Below are positions 20,876-30,494 of a stretch of DNA of 64,000 nucleotides, piece after piece. The notes below the pieces were generated by a model, which was not told where the DNA came from, did not search any database, and worked only from the letters and a program-made list of their open reading frames with translations. The position numbers and the translations under genes are program-made. Positions within the stretch are counted from its first letter, which is position 1. Each line of letters opens with the position of its first letter. Source of the stretch: Actinernus sp. WN-2022 (lineage: Eukaryota; Cnidaria; Anthozoa; Actiniaria; Actinernidae); NCBI GenBank assembly GCA_030867875.1, contig JAOWCC010001589.1:137923745-137987744 (forward strand), given 5' to 3'.

Positions 20876-23800
20876 ACTAGGATCTACCAGCTTCTACCTA
20901 CGCTACGGCTACACATATCGCATTCGCAACGTCAACGACGGGCGTGTGATGCTCTTCTCCAAGACTGTCCCCGGCTCTCCATGGGTGAACATCCTAGGAG
21001 ACGCAGAGGAGTGGATTGCTGACAGGGAGCTAGCTCGGTTGAATCCCGACAACATTGCTCGCCCCAATACGCAATGGGCATTCGTGCGTTGGATCTACGT
21101 GGATGTCAAAGTCGTGCTCGATCGTCAGCCATTGTTGGGAACAGGCCCACTTCCTAATTGGCTTCGTCAGAAAAAGGGAATGAACGCCCTTGATCAATAC
21201 GGTGACAACCTATGTCTTTGGCGCTGCCTTGCTATATACAAAGGAGCACGTGCAGACAAGTGTACCATTGCAGCTCGAAAACTCGCCCAGGATTTCTATC
21301 ATTCGGTAGTACCCGTACCATATGTTCCCAAGACATCGCTAGACGAACTGGAGAAGGTCGAGTTCCACTTTGGGATTGGCATTCGTGTGTACGAACCTAC
21401 TGAGGATGGCGCTTGGCATTTGACTAGGCACGGACCTCACTACAAGCTTGTGATGACAATAGGGATATACGATGGCCATACCTTCTATATCAAGAACGCT
21501 AGCAAGCTCGGGGAAAACTACGTCTGTAATGATTGTAAGCAAAGGTTCACGCAGGCTTGCAGCCTCCAGCGCCATGCAGATCGTTGTAGCCGCAGCGAAA
21601 CGAAGATCGTCTGCAAAGGAGAAGCAATCAAAGCTCCCCAATCCGCTTATGAAAAAGCCTTCTGGCTGGAAAACCCTTCTAGCAAATCAGCTCTACGATG
21701 GTTGGAGCGAGAATCGGAAGCACTCCCAATTGGAAAAAGGCATATCCATCACGCAGCTTGTGGGCACGGCGGAGAGCGTTTGATAGAAGGAGCCCTTGTG
21801 GATGGCTACGAACCCCTTTCTAAGACCATCTTCCAATTTCACGGATGTATCTACCACGGCTGTCCAAAATGTTCACCCCAAGGTAGAGACCTATATATAT
21901 ATCGCAAAACCTGCGAAAGAACAGCAAAGCTACGCAAGGCAGGCTATATCAACACCAACTCAAACCGCCTATCCACATGCTATAGTCTATGATTTCGAAG
22001 CCTACCTCGATAGTACGCAGGGAAGACAACCAACGGCGCGGAGTGTTTGACCATCAACAATATTCATGTTCCCATATCCGCCTCCATAGCTGATACATAC
22101 AATCGTACGCCAACCCACATCTGCGATCGGGATCCAAAGGCTCTCGTAGCTTCCTTCGTAGAAGAACTCCATAAGAGGGCAAATGCAATCCGAGAAGTTG
22201 TCGTTGAACAGTTCTGCCCTAGGACCGCCGCTTTTGCTTTTGATATGCTATCGAAGGAACAACAGACGAAAATCAACGAATGGACCAACCAGGTTCCTGT
22301 GTTGGGGTTTAACTCAGGGAAGTACGATTTGAATTTGATCCGAAACCACTTCGTTGAAACTATTGCTGATACATGCCACCACTATGTTTCTCTTGACCCC
22401 AGAATTCCGAATCCTAGACGTGATGAACTATCTGGGCCCCAGCACTTCCTATGCGAGTTGGGTTGCCGCCTATGGATGCGAGTTGCAGAAAAGCTTCTTC
22501 CCCTACGATTGGTTTGATTCTCCCGACAAGCTAGATCATATCGGCCTGCCGGACTATCCCGAGTGGCAGTCGAAATTGAAAGGTGGATATCCATTGACCC
22601 TACCAGAGTTCCGAGATTGCCAGCGCATCTTCCAGGAAAAGGGTATGGTCTACTTTCAAGACTGGCTGCAGTACTACAACAATTTGGATGTGGCTCCTTT
22701 CCTCGTAGCTCTAGAAAAGATGCGTAACTTCTACTACGAAAAAGAAGTAGACATGTTGAAAGACGCAGTGTCCATCCCTGGAGTTTCACTACAGTTTCTT
22801 CTTCGAGGTAGTGTAGAGCGTGGAGCCGTGTTGTATGCCCCAAGAGAGGAGGCCTATCACATGCTCAAAGGTGCCGTCGTAGGAGGGTCAAGCATAGTGT
22901 TCACACGATACCATGAAGCAGGAGTGACCAAGATCCGCAGCCATCAGATTGGACTTCAGTCCGGGCCCCAAATTTGCCGCAAGATCCTAGGCTACGATGC
23001 CAATGCGCTATACCTCTCTACTATGGCCCTCGAAATGCCCTGTGGCAAGGAAAAGGTTGTGCACTACGATGAGCCTGGGTCAGAAGCCGAAGGACTTGCC
23101 GAGCGTCTACGCAATGGAACGTGGTTTGGATATGCAGAGGTCGACATTGAGATACCTAAATCGCTGTGGAAGAAATTTGAGGAGATGCCTCCCTTCTTCT
23201 ACAACCAGAAAATCCCAAAGGAAGCAATTTCTCCAGACATGCTATACTACCTTGTGAAGACGGGTAGAAAGCGCGGCGATGAAAAGAAGCTGGTTGGAAG
23301 TCTCTCTGGGGAACGGATTCTACTCTATGCTCCTCTCCTACTTTGGTATCTAGATCACGGAGCGGTGATGACTGCTGTCTACCGTACAATAGACTATGAA
23401 CCGAAAAAGATCTTCGAGTGGTTCGTAGATCAAGTCACCGAAGCGCGAAGGACAGGAGATGTGGATAAAAGCAAAGCCTTGCTAGCAGATGTGTTCAAGC
23501 TACTCGGCAACAGCGCCTATGGGAAGTTCATAGAGGCACTGGAGCGCCAGACCGTTGTCACCTACACCAAAGACGAGCGAGTTGTGGACAAAGCCCTGCG
23601 CAGTGTCTGGTTTGCAGATCTGGAGGAAGTTGGTGATGCGTATGAGCTCGAGAGTCGAAAGAATCAGATCCGTATAAAACGTCCGTTCCAAGTAGGTATC
23701 GCTGTGTACCAGCTTGCCAAGCTCCGCATGCTTGAGTTCTACTACGACTTCCTAGACAAGTATGTTTCCCGGCAGGATTTCGAATACATACAGATGGATA

Positions 23801-24339
23801 CGGACAGCGCGTACATTGCCATCTCAGGCAACAGCATCGACGAAGTGGTACGACCCGAACTGCGCAAGGATTTCGCAGCCTGCCGAAAGGATTGGTTAGC
23901 TTGGGACAAGTGGAGCAGTCGCACACCAGGTCTGATTAAACTAGAGTTCGAAGGGCAGCGTGCCATTGCCCTTTGCTCAAAGGCCTACTATGTCGAACGA
24001 TGCGTAGCATCTGGTGGTAGTAGGAAATATTCCACAAAGGGTATGTCGAGAAAGCACAACGACGTATCGTGGGATCGTTTCAAAGCAGCACTACATGGTA
24101 GCATCGACCTAGCAATGAACCGCGGCTTCCGCTTGCTACCAGAAGGTATAGCAACCTACGAACAGCAGAAACTTGGGCTTTCAGCTTACTATGACAAAAG
24201 ACGGGTTCTGTCAGATGGCATCCACATCTGGCCCATAGAGTTCGCCATAGAGCGCGCAGCTCATAGCGCAGTAACTTCGTTAGATGCAGAGCATAGCGCA
24301 ATGGCATCCACACTTAGCCTAGCGACTGAGTACGACTAG
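20874..24339 (+). pseudogene. Polinton protein-primed DNA polymerase B
   Basis: Family-B polymerase with 3'-5' exonuclease, used to copy linear Polinton DNA from a protein primer. The N-terminal part has a conserved GDNLCLWRCLAIYKG segment, a C2H2 finger (YVCNDCKQRF, SLQRHADRC) near 21520 and an FQFHGCIYHGCPKC segment near 21840 that recalls nuclease-like modules in these proteins. Exonuclease motifs: YDFEAYLD (about 21990), FNSGKYDLN (about 22310) and YYNNLDVAPF (about 22675). Polymerase motifs: GYDANALYL (about 22995), LLGNSAYGK (about 23500) and the catalytic MDTDSAYI (about 23797). Frameshifts lie near 21955, 22035 and 22365; the 661-residue stretch after the last one is open to the TAG at 24339. 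No ATG precedes 20949 in this frame. Confidence 0.88.
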
Positions 24340-25395
24340 GATCCTCTTCGGGGGCAGTTCTGTATCCCTAGGCACTACTTGTAGCTCTTCACGCACAAAC
24401 CCACGCTTAGGTGCCTCTCCTCCCCCTTGCGAAGCCACTTGGACGGAGGCGAAATAGTACAGCACTGGCTGTCCCGAAGATACTACACTGCGCGAGATAC
24501 CATATGTCTGGAGACTCCACACAGGATCAGTTGCCCGCCGGGCTCCACCTTCCAATTCCCCAGGCGCATACAGATATCGAACAAGCGCATCGAATGGCAG
24601 GCGCTTTTCATCGAATCCAACGGCCCGCGAATACGTAGGGGCTTTTACGCCCACTTGCTGGGCAGCAGTTCCTGCGACGGCCTTCGAAGGCTCCTTTCCT
24701 GTCAGTCGAGTCACCTCACTATTCATGGCCTTGATGACAGCAGGCAATCGCTGGACCCACTCTCTGGATCGAGCCTCTGATTCTTCCGAAGTAAGCACCA
24801 ACTCTTGGGCGTATTGATATCCAAACAATCTCTCAGCCAGAGTCCTGTTCGCTCGCTCAACGAATCCTTGCGCCCTGTGGTTGCCTACCTCACCTCCTTT
24901 GACCTTCGTACCATGTCGCTCCAAGGTTCCAGACATACGTCCCATGAACTCCCTACCAGGATCGACCTGTAACAGTTGTGGCCATGCCAATGGACTACGC
25001 TTATAGATTCTTTCAAATGCTACAGCCACTTCACCACTATCTTTCGAGGTCAAAGGTTCTGCTTCTTTGTACCGGCTTGCCACATCGATCACAACGAGTG
25101 CATATTTGTATAGCTTCCATGTTCGTCGCCCTTTACCTTTGGTATAAGAAACCCTATCGTGGGGTAGAAACAATAAGTCTGCCTGGTGCACCTCGTTTGG
25201 CTTTGAGACCGTCCAGTAGGGTCTTGGAATTTCCTGTGGCCTAGGTAGAAACATTTGCCAAAGGGCTTGCTTTTCCAGCCAAACCTTCGAGATAGCCTCC
25301 GACACTCCCGCAGCAGTTGCGAGCTTACCCACAGCAGCATAACCTTTCTAATATCCTTGAGGACCATAGTAGGTATTCGCAAGTTTAGCCTCCAT
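24319..25395 (-). pseudogene. Polinton retroviral-type integrase
   Basis: DDE integrase that would insert Polinton DNA into the chromosome. Acidic residues are present: D in HQADLLFL (about 25180), D in LLQVDPGREF (about 24960) and E in GFVERANRT (about 24855), with 34 residues between the last two, close to the DD35E spacing of the family. The C-terminal third with VLYYFASVQ and basic KRGFVREELQ resembles the DNA-binding tail. The natural start appears to be the ATG at 25395 (MEAKLANTYYG), but an in-frame TAG at 25348-25350 cuts off the first 15 residues. The rest, 337 residues, is open. It overlaps the polymerase gene tail-to-tail by about 20 bp. Confidence 0.88.
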
Positions 25396-25495
25396 TGCTA
25401 TATGCACACAATGAGAAGCCTCTAATATGCGATTCTGAAAAAAATTGTTAGATCTAGCATGCGCACCTAGACCTAACAATATTTTTAACTTTTTT

Positions 25496-25965
25496 TTATA
25501 GCCATCGACTAGCAGCATAGCCAATGGCGAGCATTCCACCACCAACAAAGACCAACTCGCCTGTCTTCTGTGCACTCGATGGCCGGTAGTAGTCAGAGAA
25601 AATGGGTTCGTGCATGTCCTGCGGACGTATGCGGTGTAGTCCCTCGTGTGCCGTCTTGAATAGCACATAATTACGGTTCGTATTGTTGTTTCTCAGAAGC
25701 ATGATGCTGTAGGCGTTCCTATTCTTGGTCCTAGACATACAACTTGGCGCGGTTCTCTTGGAAAGCGACCCAGTCTGCCTGGTACTTCTCGAGAGCCTCG
25801 TCATGTCTTTTTGTTTCTGCAGCTATCGCAGCGGGATCTACACCGGTGAGTTCATGGAGGAGGTAGCTTCCACCTGTGAATGCCACTGAGTTGAGTATGG
25901 CTCCACCAATCATCATACCTAGGGATGCCAGCATAATACCGTAGGTAGGGATAGTCTCTACGAGA
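25496..25965 (-). pseudogene. Polinton membrane/coiled-coil protein
   Basis: The frame starts near 25950 with MIGGAILNSVAFTGGSYLL, a hydrophobic segment of about 20 residues, followed by a charged helix (ETKRHDEALEKYQADWVAFQ) that should form a coiled coil. A stop at 25731 and a frameshift follow. The other frame (25700-25496) continues with IFSDYYRPSSAQKTGELVFV and a second hydrophobic segment ending ALxYAASRWL-like at the stop. The two-membrane-segment plus coiled-coil plan recurs, as far as I recall, in small proteins of cnidarian Polintons, but I cannot verify that here. Function unknown; a role in the virion or its membrane is only a guess. Confidence 0.55.
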
Positions 25966-26169
25966 CGCCTTTTGGTCCTCGAGATATTGCTTAGCGGCAA
26001 TGCTACCAGCCAATACAGCCGTCCACTTCACGTAATTCAAGACGGAAGACGAAGGATCGCTAAGCATAGGCTCCTTGATCACCTTTTTTGCGATGAATCC
26101 AATGCCAGTGGCAAGTCCAGTCAATATAGCAGCGTCAGTTATTGCTTTCATCAACTTATTCTCTACCAT
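25852..26169 (-). CDS. Polinton small transmembrane protein
   Basis: The ATG at 26169 opens a frame starting MVENKLMKAITDAAILTGLA with one probable membrane segment (ILTGLATGIGFIA) and a second weak one (YVKWTAVLAGSIAA). After LEDQK (about 25965) the frame runs on for 40 more residues that overlap the start of the next gene and look non-native, so the original stop may have been lost by a small indel. The original protein would be about 65-80 residues. It lies between the coiled-coil gene and the basic TM gene, all transcribed the same way. Function unknown. Confidence 0.5.
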   Translation of the reverse strand: MVENKLMKAITDAAILTGLATGIGFIAKKVIKEPMLSDPSSSVLNYVKWTAVLAGSIAAKQYLEDQKASRRDYPYLRYYAGIPRYDDWWSHTQLSGIHRWKLPPP

Positions 26170-26242
26170 TGTATATACATATATGTATTGTATTATTACG
26201 TTATGACCAATAATTGTAAGGCTTCAAATGGTGTACCATGTC

Positions 26243-26651
26243 TTACTTCATGACAGGCAACACGCGCTCTGGGGTCTTTTCGCATTTATCGTTAGCATGG
26301 GGTGTCGTGTCGGGGCTAGTAGCGAAGCCACTATGCACTACTGTGCCCTTATACTGATAGTACAGCCCTACCAATGCAACGCCTACGCCAATAGCTGTGA
26401 GCGTAGTGTTGGCAGACAAGTTCTCGTACCAGCTTCTGTCGTCCCGACGATTGCTGTTTGCCTCCGTAGGGACCTCCTCTTTTTCTCTCTCCTTCTCACG
26501 ATCCAATGCCTCTAGCGCGGCGGTTGCTTTCTGCCAGTGCTTTTCCAGCAGCGACGCGCTTTGGATCTTTTACGCTTGAGCTCTTCTCAAAGTTTTTCTC
26601 AGGCACTGTCTTTGGTGGGTCTGCAGTTATCCGATCTTGTTGTTCCTCCAT
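26243..26651 (-). pseudogene. Polinton basic protein with one TM segment
   Basis: Starts MEEQQDRITADPPKTVPEKN at 26651 and has a KDPKRVAAGKALAE motif. A frameshift near 26515-26530 moves to the frame of REKEREKEEVPTEAN and then a single membrane segment TLTAIGVGVALVGLYYQYK before the stop at 26243. The charged N-terminal half and single anchor suggest a membrane-linked accessory protein. I do not know its function. Its 5' end overlaps the end of the preceding gene in another frame, as is common in compact virus-like elements. Confidence 0.5.
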
Positions 26652-27202
26652 CTTGTTGCGATATATTGGTAGTCGGCAAGTCTTTAATAGGTAGATCACT
26701 TGATGTGCTTGGTGGATCACCACCGACAACTACGTGGTTAGCTACATGGAACAAGGCACTAGCTAGAGCCACAAAGCGACCTGCTTTAAGAGACAACAAG
26801 CCAGCCACAGCAGATATCTCGTTGCGGACTAGATGGTCTTCTTGTAGGTCTTTGAGAAGTGCTTGTTGATCATCTAGTCGAACTACGTACGCGACTGCGC
26901 GAGTTGCTAGACGCATGCTCCGTCTACTAAGCAGCCTGTTATTTGCTTTGCTACTACGGCCTGGTATCTACTATGTAAACGTTTTACATCCTTCTCAGAC
27001 AGTTTAGTTATATCTCCTAGAGAGAAATTCTGCCCTAGATATTCTTTAGTTGTACCCATTGCAGCTAAAATTAGAAGCGCTTCCCGGCAATCTTCAGTAT
27101 CCTCCGATTTGGTTGGATGTTCCAGTATTGTTGCTTCGCAACTGGGAGGACAAACAACAGCGCACTCACCTAGTATTATTTGATGTCGTCATCCATGGTA
27201 TA
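26599..27202 (-). pseudogene. Polinton helical protein of unknown function
   Basis: A possible ATG at 27197 reads MDDDIK, then a frameshift leads to the open frame LGECAVVCPPSCEATILEHP and EALLILAAMGTTKEYLG, with KLSEKDVKRLHSRYQAVVA following. A stop near 26920 and a one-base shift lead into RLATRAVAYVVRLDDQQALL, then RNEISAVAGLLSLKAGRFVA and a hydrophobic ASALFHVANHVV. The frame ends at 26599. The whole looks like one protein of about 170-190 residues with two breaks. I recognise the pattern from memory of other Polintons but know no function. Confidence 0.5.
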
Positions 27203-27212
27203 CTACAGTATA

Positions 27213-27854
27213 TTATAACATTGTTGTAGGTGCAGGCAGCTCTAATATAACTGCGAATGGATGCCTGAGACAGAAGCATATGCGAGCAAACTTGTGGGCC
27301 TTGAGCTCCGAGGCCAACATCGTTTTCTCATCCACCTCCAACCCGCCACCGTAGTCCTCGAAGAGGACCTTTGCATCCAGAGCTGATGCCGTATGAAAGG
27401 CCACTACCATGGCTATATTGTCGCGGAAGGGTTTGCAGATACTCGTCAATTGTTGGGAGAGCACCCAAACAGAAATACCAATGTGACGAGCAGAAAAGGC
27501 CAGTTCCACGAGCTTGTTAGTTCTTCTTTTTACATCCTTTGAGGCGGCACAATCGTCGAGTATCAGTAGGGTATTGGTCCCTGCCCAAAAGGTGGCACAA
27601 ACATGCAGTGCAGCGTCGATGGCATCCTGTGGGGGTGATATAACAAAGAAATGGGGGTCTCGATGGGCAAATCCACGATAGGTTTTGTTGTGGGCATACG
27701 TGGGGCATACGAGTACTATATAGTCGAACTTGTCACGGAAGGCTCCACGAAGCTGCTCTCGGCTGAGTATGGCCAGGACTGAAGTGATTTTAGAGTGTGC
27801 TTTATTGCCCTTCGACTGATTTGATGTGATCAACGGACTGTGCAGCCTTGTCAT
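27213..27854 (-). pseudogene. Polinton FtsK/HerA-type packaging ATPase
   Basis: DNA-packaging ATPase of the A32/FtsK-HerA group, which would pump element DNA into a capsid. The frame has FDYIVLVCPTYAHNKTY (about 27720), Walker B NTLLILDDCAAS (about 27570), a sensor-like ISVWVLSQQ (about 27465) and the C-terminal core to the stop at 27213. The Walker A region, expected just before GAFRDKFDY, reads SKGNKAHSK and lacks a GxxxxGKS/T P-loop, so ATP binding is probably lost by small indels near 27800. The 27854 start is the first ATG of the open frame, and homologues would start further 5'. It marks the right end of the Polinton remnant. Confidence 0.8.
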
Positions 27855-28116
27855 TTCATTATAGAGAGATCTCGAAAATCAAAACCTCTCTAAAACCGAT
27901 CCAAAATAGCCCAAAATAGCAGAGAATACCCAAGGACATAAGAAAAGGACACTCGGGGTACATTTATTGCAAAATGTTATTTCATTACCTTTATTTTACC
28001 ACGATAAAAAATCAATGCAAACTCTATTAGTGAGATGCCAAGGAAAATTTATGGAGAAAACGGTGACTCTAGCGCGCGCTATCACGCAATCGATCTTGCG
28101 CGAGTGATCACGTATA

Positions 28117-28280
28117 AAATAGAACATTGGAAACCATCTATTTGCTAAATAGAACATTGGAAACCATCTATTTGTTAAATAGAACATTGGAAACCATCTC
28201 CTATTTGTTAAATAGAACATTGGAAACCATCTATTTGTTAAATAGAACCGATTGGAAACCATCTTCTATTTGTTAAATAC
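28117..28280. repeat. Minisatellite, about 30-33 bp unit
   Basis: Five copies of AAATAGAACATTGGAAACCA plus TCTATTTGTT, with small length changes. The minus-strand frame with repeated RWFPMFYLTN is a product of the array. 28281-28870 shows no gene. Confidence 0.9.
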
Positions 28281-28870
28281 TGGCGAAAATCGAAGTGTTT
28301 TAATGAAGGATGACAGAGATTCGAGTGGATGGAAAAACTGCTTAGATGGAAGTTTAGAGTAACCAGAGTTTCAGCCCACGAATATGAAGAATTTGGAATT
28401 CGCATAAATCTGTCACCATCCCACCGGGCCTCCGTCATTTTGCTGAAAAGGCCACTTCAGAGTATATTTTGATAGATGTAGAAAGAGATTTCCCTGGATT
28501 TGCTTCAGACTCACTAATACAGTGACTTTAACCCTCGTTAACTCGAACTCGTTACTTTGATGCCTTTGACTGAACAGTAATGGCAGAGAACATTTTTGAG
28601 AACATGTTTTTAGGAATCAAATTGGATAAAGGGCAATAAAGTATGGACAAGATTGTGAACGCTTGTTCTTTTCCACGTGGCTCTATCCAAGTGCTTTCGC
28701 AGCCTCGAAGCTCCTCTTCAATAACTTTTACTTTACATCATCCAAACTGCTGAAAATACGCCGTCATCTTGTAGTCGCCTTCGCGCTCGGATCCTTTTAA
28801 GTTGACGGACTACGTACGGATATTCAGTTCAATAACGAATTGGGCTCGTGATCCCATGGGAAAGGTTTAA

Positions 28871-29055
28871 TTTACTGGATGGCAAACAAACTTCTAAACG
28901 CTGTTTTAGAAAGATCGACAAGCGATTGGAGGTTGGAAATAGCATTTAGAAACGATTTGATTAATAGCATTACCGACCTACAAGTGAAGTGCCTTTAAAA
29001 AATGTTTTGCCACCAGCACAACCACGTGATTACTTTCCTGCAAAAGGCACGTTCC
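28871..29055. repeat. Direct repeat, copy 1 (TTTACTGGATGGCAAACAAA)
   Basis: Matches 29718-29905 in the same orientation with gaps, sharing ACTGGATGGCAAACAAACTT, AGTGCCTTTAAA and CCACGTGATT. It is probably an old interspersed element; a related inverted form seems to occur at 60690-60945. Confidence 0.6.
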
Positions 29056-29277
29056 ATGGCTCACGAGAATCGATAATTTCCGTTTGTCGTGGAATAATAT
29101 TTTCATCTGCGACATACAGCAGATCGCGGGTACCGTTCTCCAAACCAACTGCGGGGTATTGGTCAAAAACACCAGAACAACATATAAAGACGAGTTTTAA
29201 CCATATTTTTGCTCTTAAACATTGTTAAAAACCTCCTTCGTACGTGCTTCAGTTTTGTTCAGTCCAAATTGGATAGT

Positions 29278-29372
29278 GTAGTGTTTCGTTCCATAAGAGA
29301 GTCTCCCTGCATAATACTGTAAAACAGTAGAGAAAATGATTATGCAGGGAGACTGTATGGAACGAAACACTA
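29278..29372. mobile_element. Small hairpin MITE
   Basis: Arms of about 35 bp, TAGTGTTTCGTTCCATAAGA at the left and the near-exact reverse complement at the right, around a 24-base spacer. No coding capacity. Confidence 0.75.
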
Positions 29373-29601
29373 CCATGAAGTATATACCCAAAATTAGATA
29401 GTAATAAAACTCGTACTCACCACTTAATCAACTTATCCATTTCACTCCTAAAATGGTAGCATTATTCTCAATGCTGTTGCCTTGCAAATATGCCGAGGTA
29501 TCACTTCAATTTCTCTCTGCCGCTCTCGCAATTTCAGACGTTCGTCGTTATTTCATGTCGCTGTTTCAACGCCGTGTCGCTTAGTCGGAATTTACCCTGA
29601 A

Positions 29602-29716
29602 ATGGCCTCGATAACCAGTCGTGAGGGACATGGCCTCGATAACCAGTCGTGAGGGACATGGCCTCGATAACCAGTCGTGAGGGACATGGCCTCGATAACC
29701 AGTCGTGAGGGACATG
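29602..29716. repeat. 28-bp tandem repeat, four copies
   Basis: Four nearly identical copies of TGGCCTCGATAACCAGTCGT plus GAGGGACA, head to tail without spacers. It ends where the second copy of the TTTACTGGATGG repeat begins (29718). Confidence 0.95.
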
Positions 29717-29717
29717 G

Positions 29718-29905
29718 CTTTACTGGATGGCAAACAAACTTCCAAACGCTACTAGTTAGGAAGGTCGATTGAAGTGGAAAATAACATTTACAAACAGGTT
29801 TTGCTAGACACTACCGAGCCCGATCGAACAAGTGCCTTTAAATACATGCAGTCAGAACCCTTTTTTTCCATGCAGTACCACCACGTGATTGTATTCCTGC
29901 TAAAG
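29718..29905. repeat. Direct repeat, copy 2
   Basis: See 28871-29055. This copy is joined directly to the 28-bp array at its left and to the TTAA-flanked MITE at its right. Confidence 0.6.
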
Positions 29906-29915
29906 GTTAATTTAA

Positions 29916-30334
29916 AGTGCATATGAGCCCTAGCCAGTTATCTTTGATATCTTTTGTACTTGATTTGGGTGTTGCGTCTACGAGATATAAAGGTTTATAT
30001 TTCCAATATGCTAATGATGTGATGTCATCACCAACATTTGCTGAATTTCTGCGCTTGTGAATTAAGCTATTTTCTAATTTAGAATTTTTTTTGGGGGGTA
30101 AAATCACTTTGATAAGCTTCAAATATAACTTAGAATTTAGAAATAGGTAATTTGTCTCGACCAGCATGCTTTTGTATAATAAGTGTCGGTGATGACATAC
30201 TGATTAGCATATTGGAAATATAAACCTTCATATCTTGTAGACTTAACACCCGAATCAAGAAATATTCTACCGTTGGACTATTCACTTGATGTACAATCGA
30301 TATCAAAGATAACTGGCTAGGGCTCGTGTGCACT
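29916..30334. mobile_element. TTAA-flanked MITE with long inverted repeats
   Basis: Inverted arms of over 100 bp begin AGTGCATATGAGCCCTAGCC and AGTGCACACGAGCCCTAGCC. TTAA lies at both edges (29912-29915 and 30335-30338), as for elements moved by piggyBac- or Kolobok-type transposases. 419 bp, non-coding. An older relative is at about 32160-32900. Confidence 0.8.
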
Positions 30335-30364
30335 TTAACCTCGGGTTAGCGATTTAACCCTTGG

Positions 30365-30492
30365 GCCTGGTTTTCGAAGCAAGGGTAAATATCCTACGAT
30401 AACGCTAAATGTGTAATTTGTAGGGTTTACCCCCGGGTTAGCTATTTAACACTGACCGAGGTAGCGCTTACCTTTGCTTCGCGGTTCCAGGA
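30365..30492. mobile_element. MITE, GCCTGGTTNTTCGAAGCAAGGG family, copy 1
   Basis: GCCTGGTTTTCGAAGCAAGG at the left and a similar end in reverse complement (TTTGCTTCGCGGTTCCAGG) bound about 128 bp. Related copies lie at 58662-58806 and, truncated, at 61852-61945. Confidence 0.65.
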
Positions 30493-30494
30493 TG

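Larger units (their letters stand above)
20440..27870. mobile_element. Polinton/Maverick remnant
   Basis: Seven or more genes characteristic of Polintons cluster here: DNA polymerase B on the plus strand, then integrase, four small probable membrane or accessory proteins and a packaging ATPase on the minus strand. Only about 7.4 kb remains, whereas complete elements are usually 15-20 kb. Major and minor capsid genes, the cysteine protease and the long terminal inverted repeats are not seen. Most genes carry frameshifts or stops, so the element is dead. Its GC content is clearly higher than the flanks, which marks its edges. Confidence 0.88.

Noticed and set aside
29602..29716. CRISPR-like regular repeat
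   Set aside because: The 28-bp units abut without spacers in a eukaryotic context; a plain tandem array. The same holds for 28117-28280 and 35857-36256.
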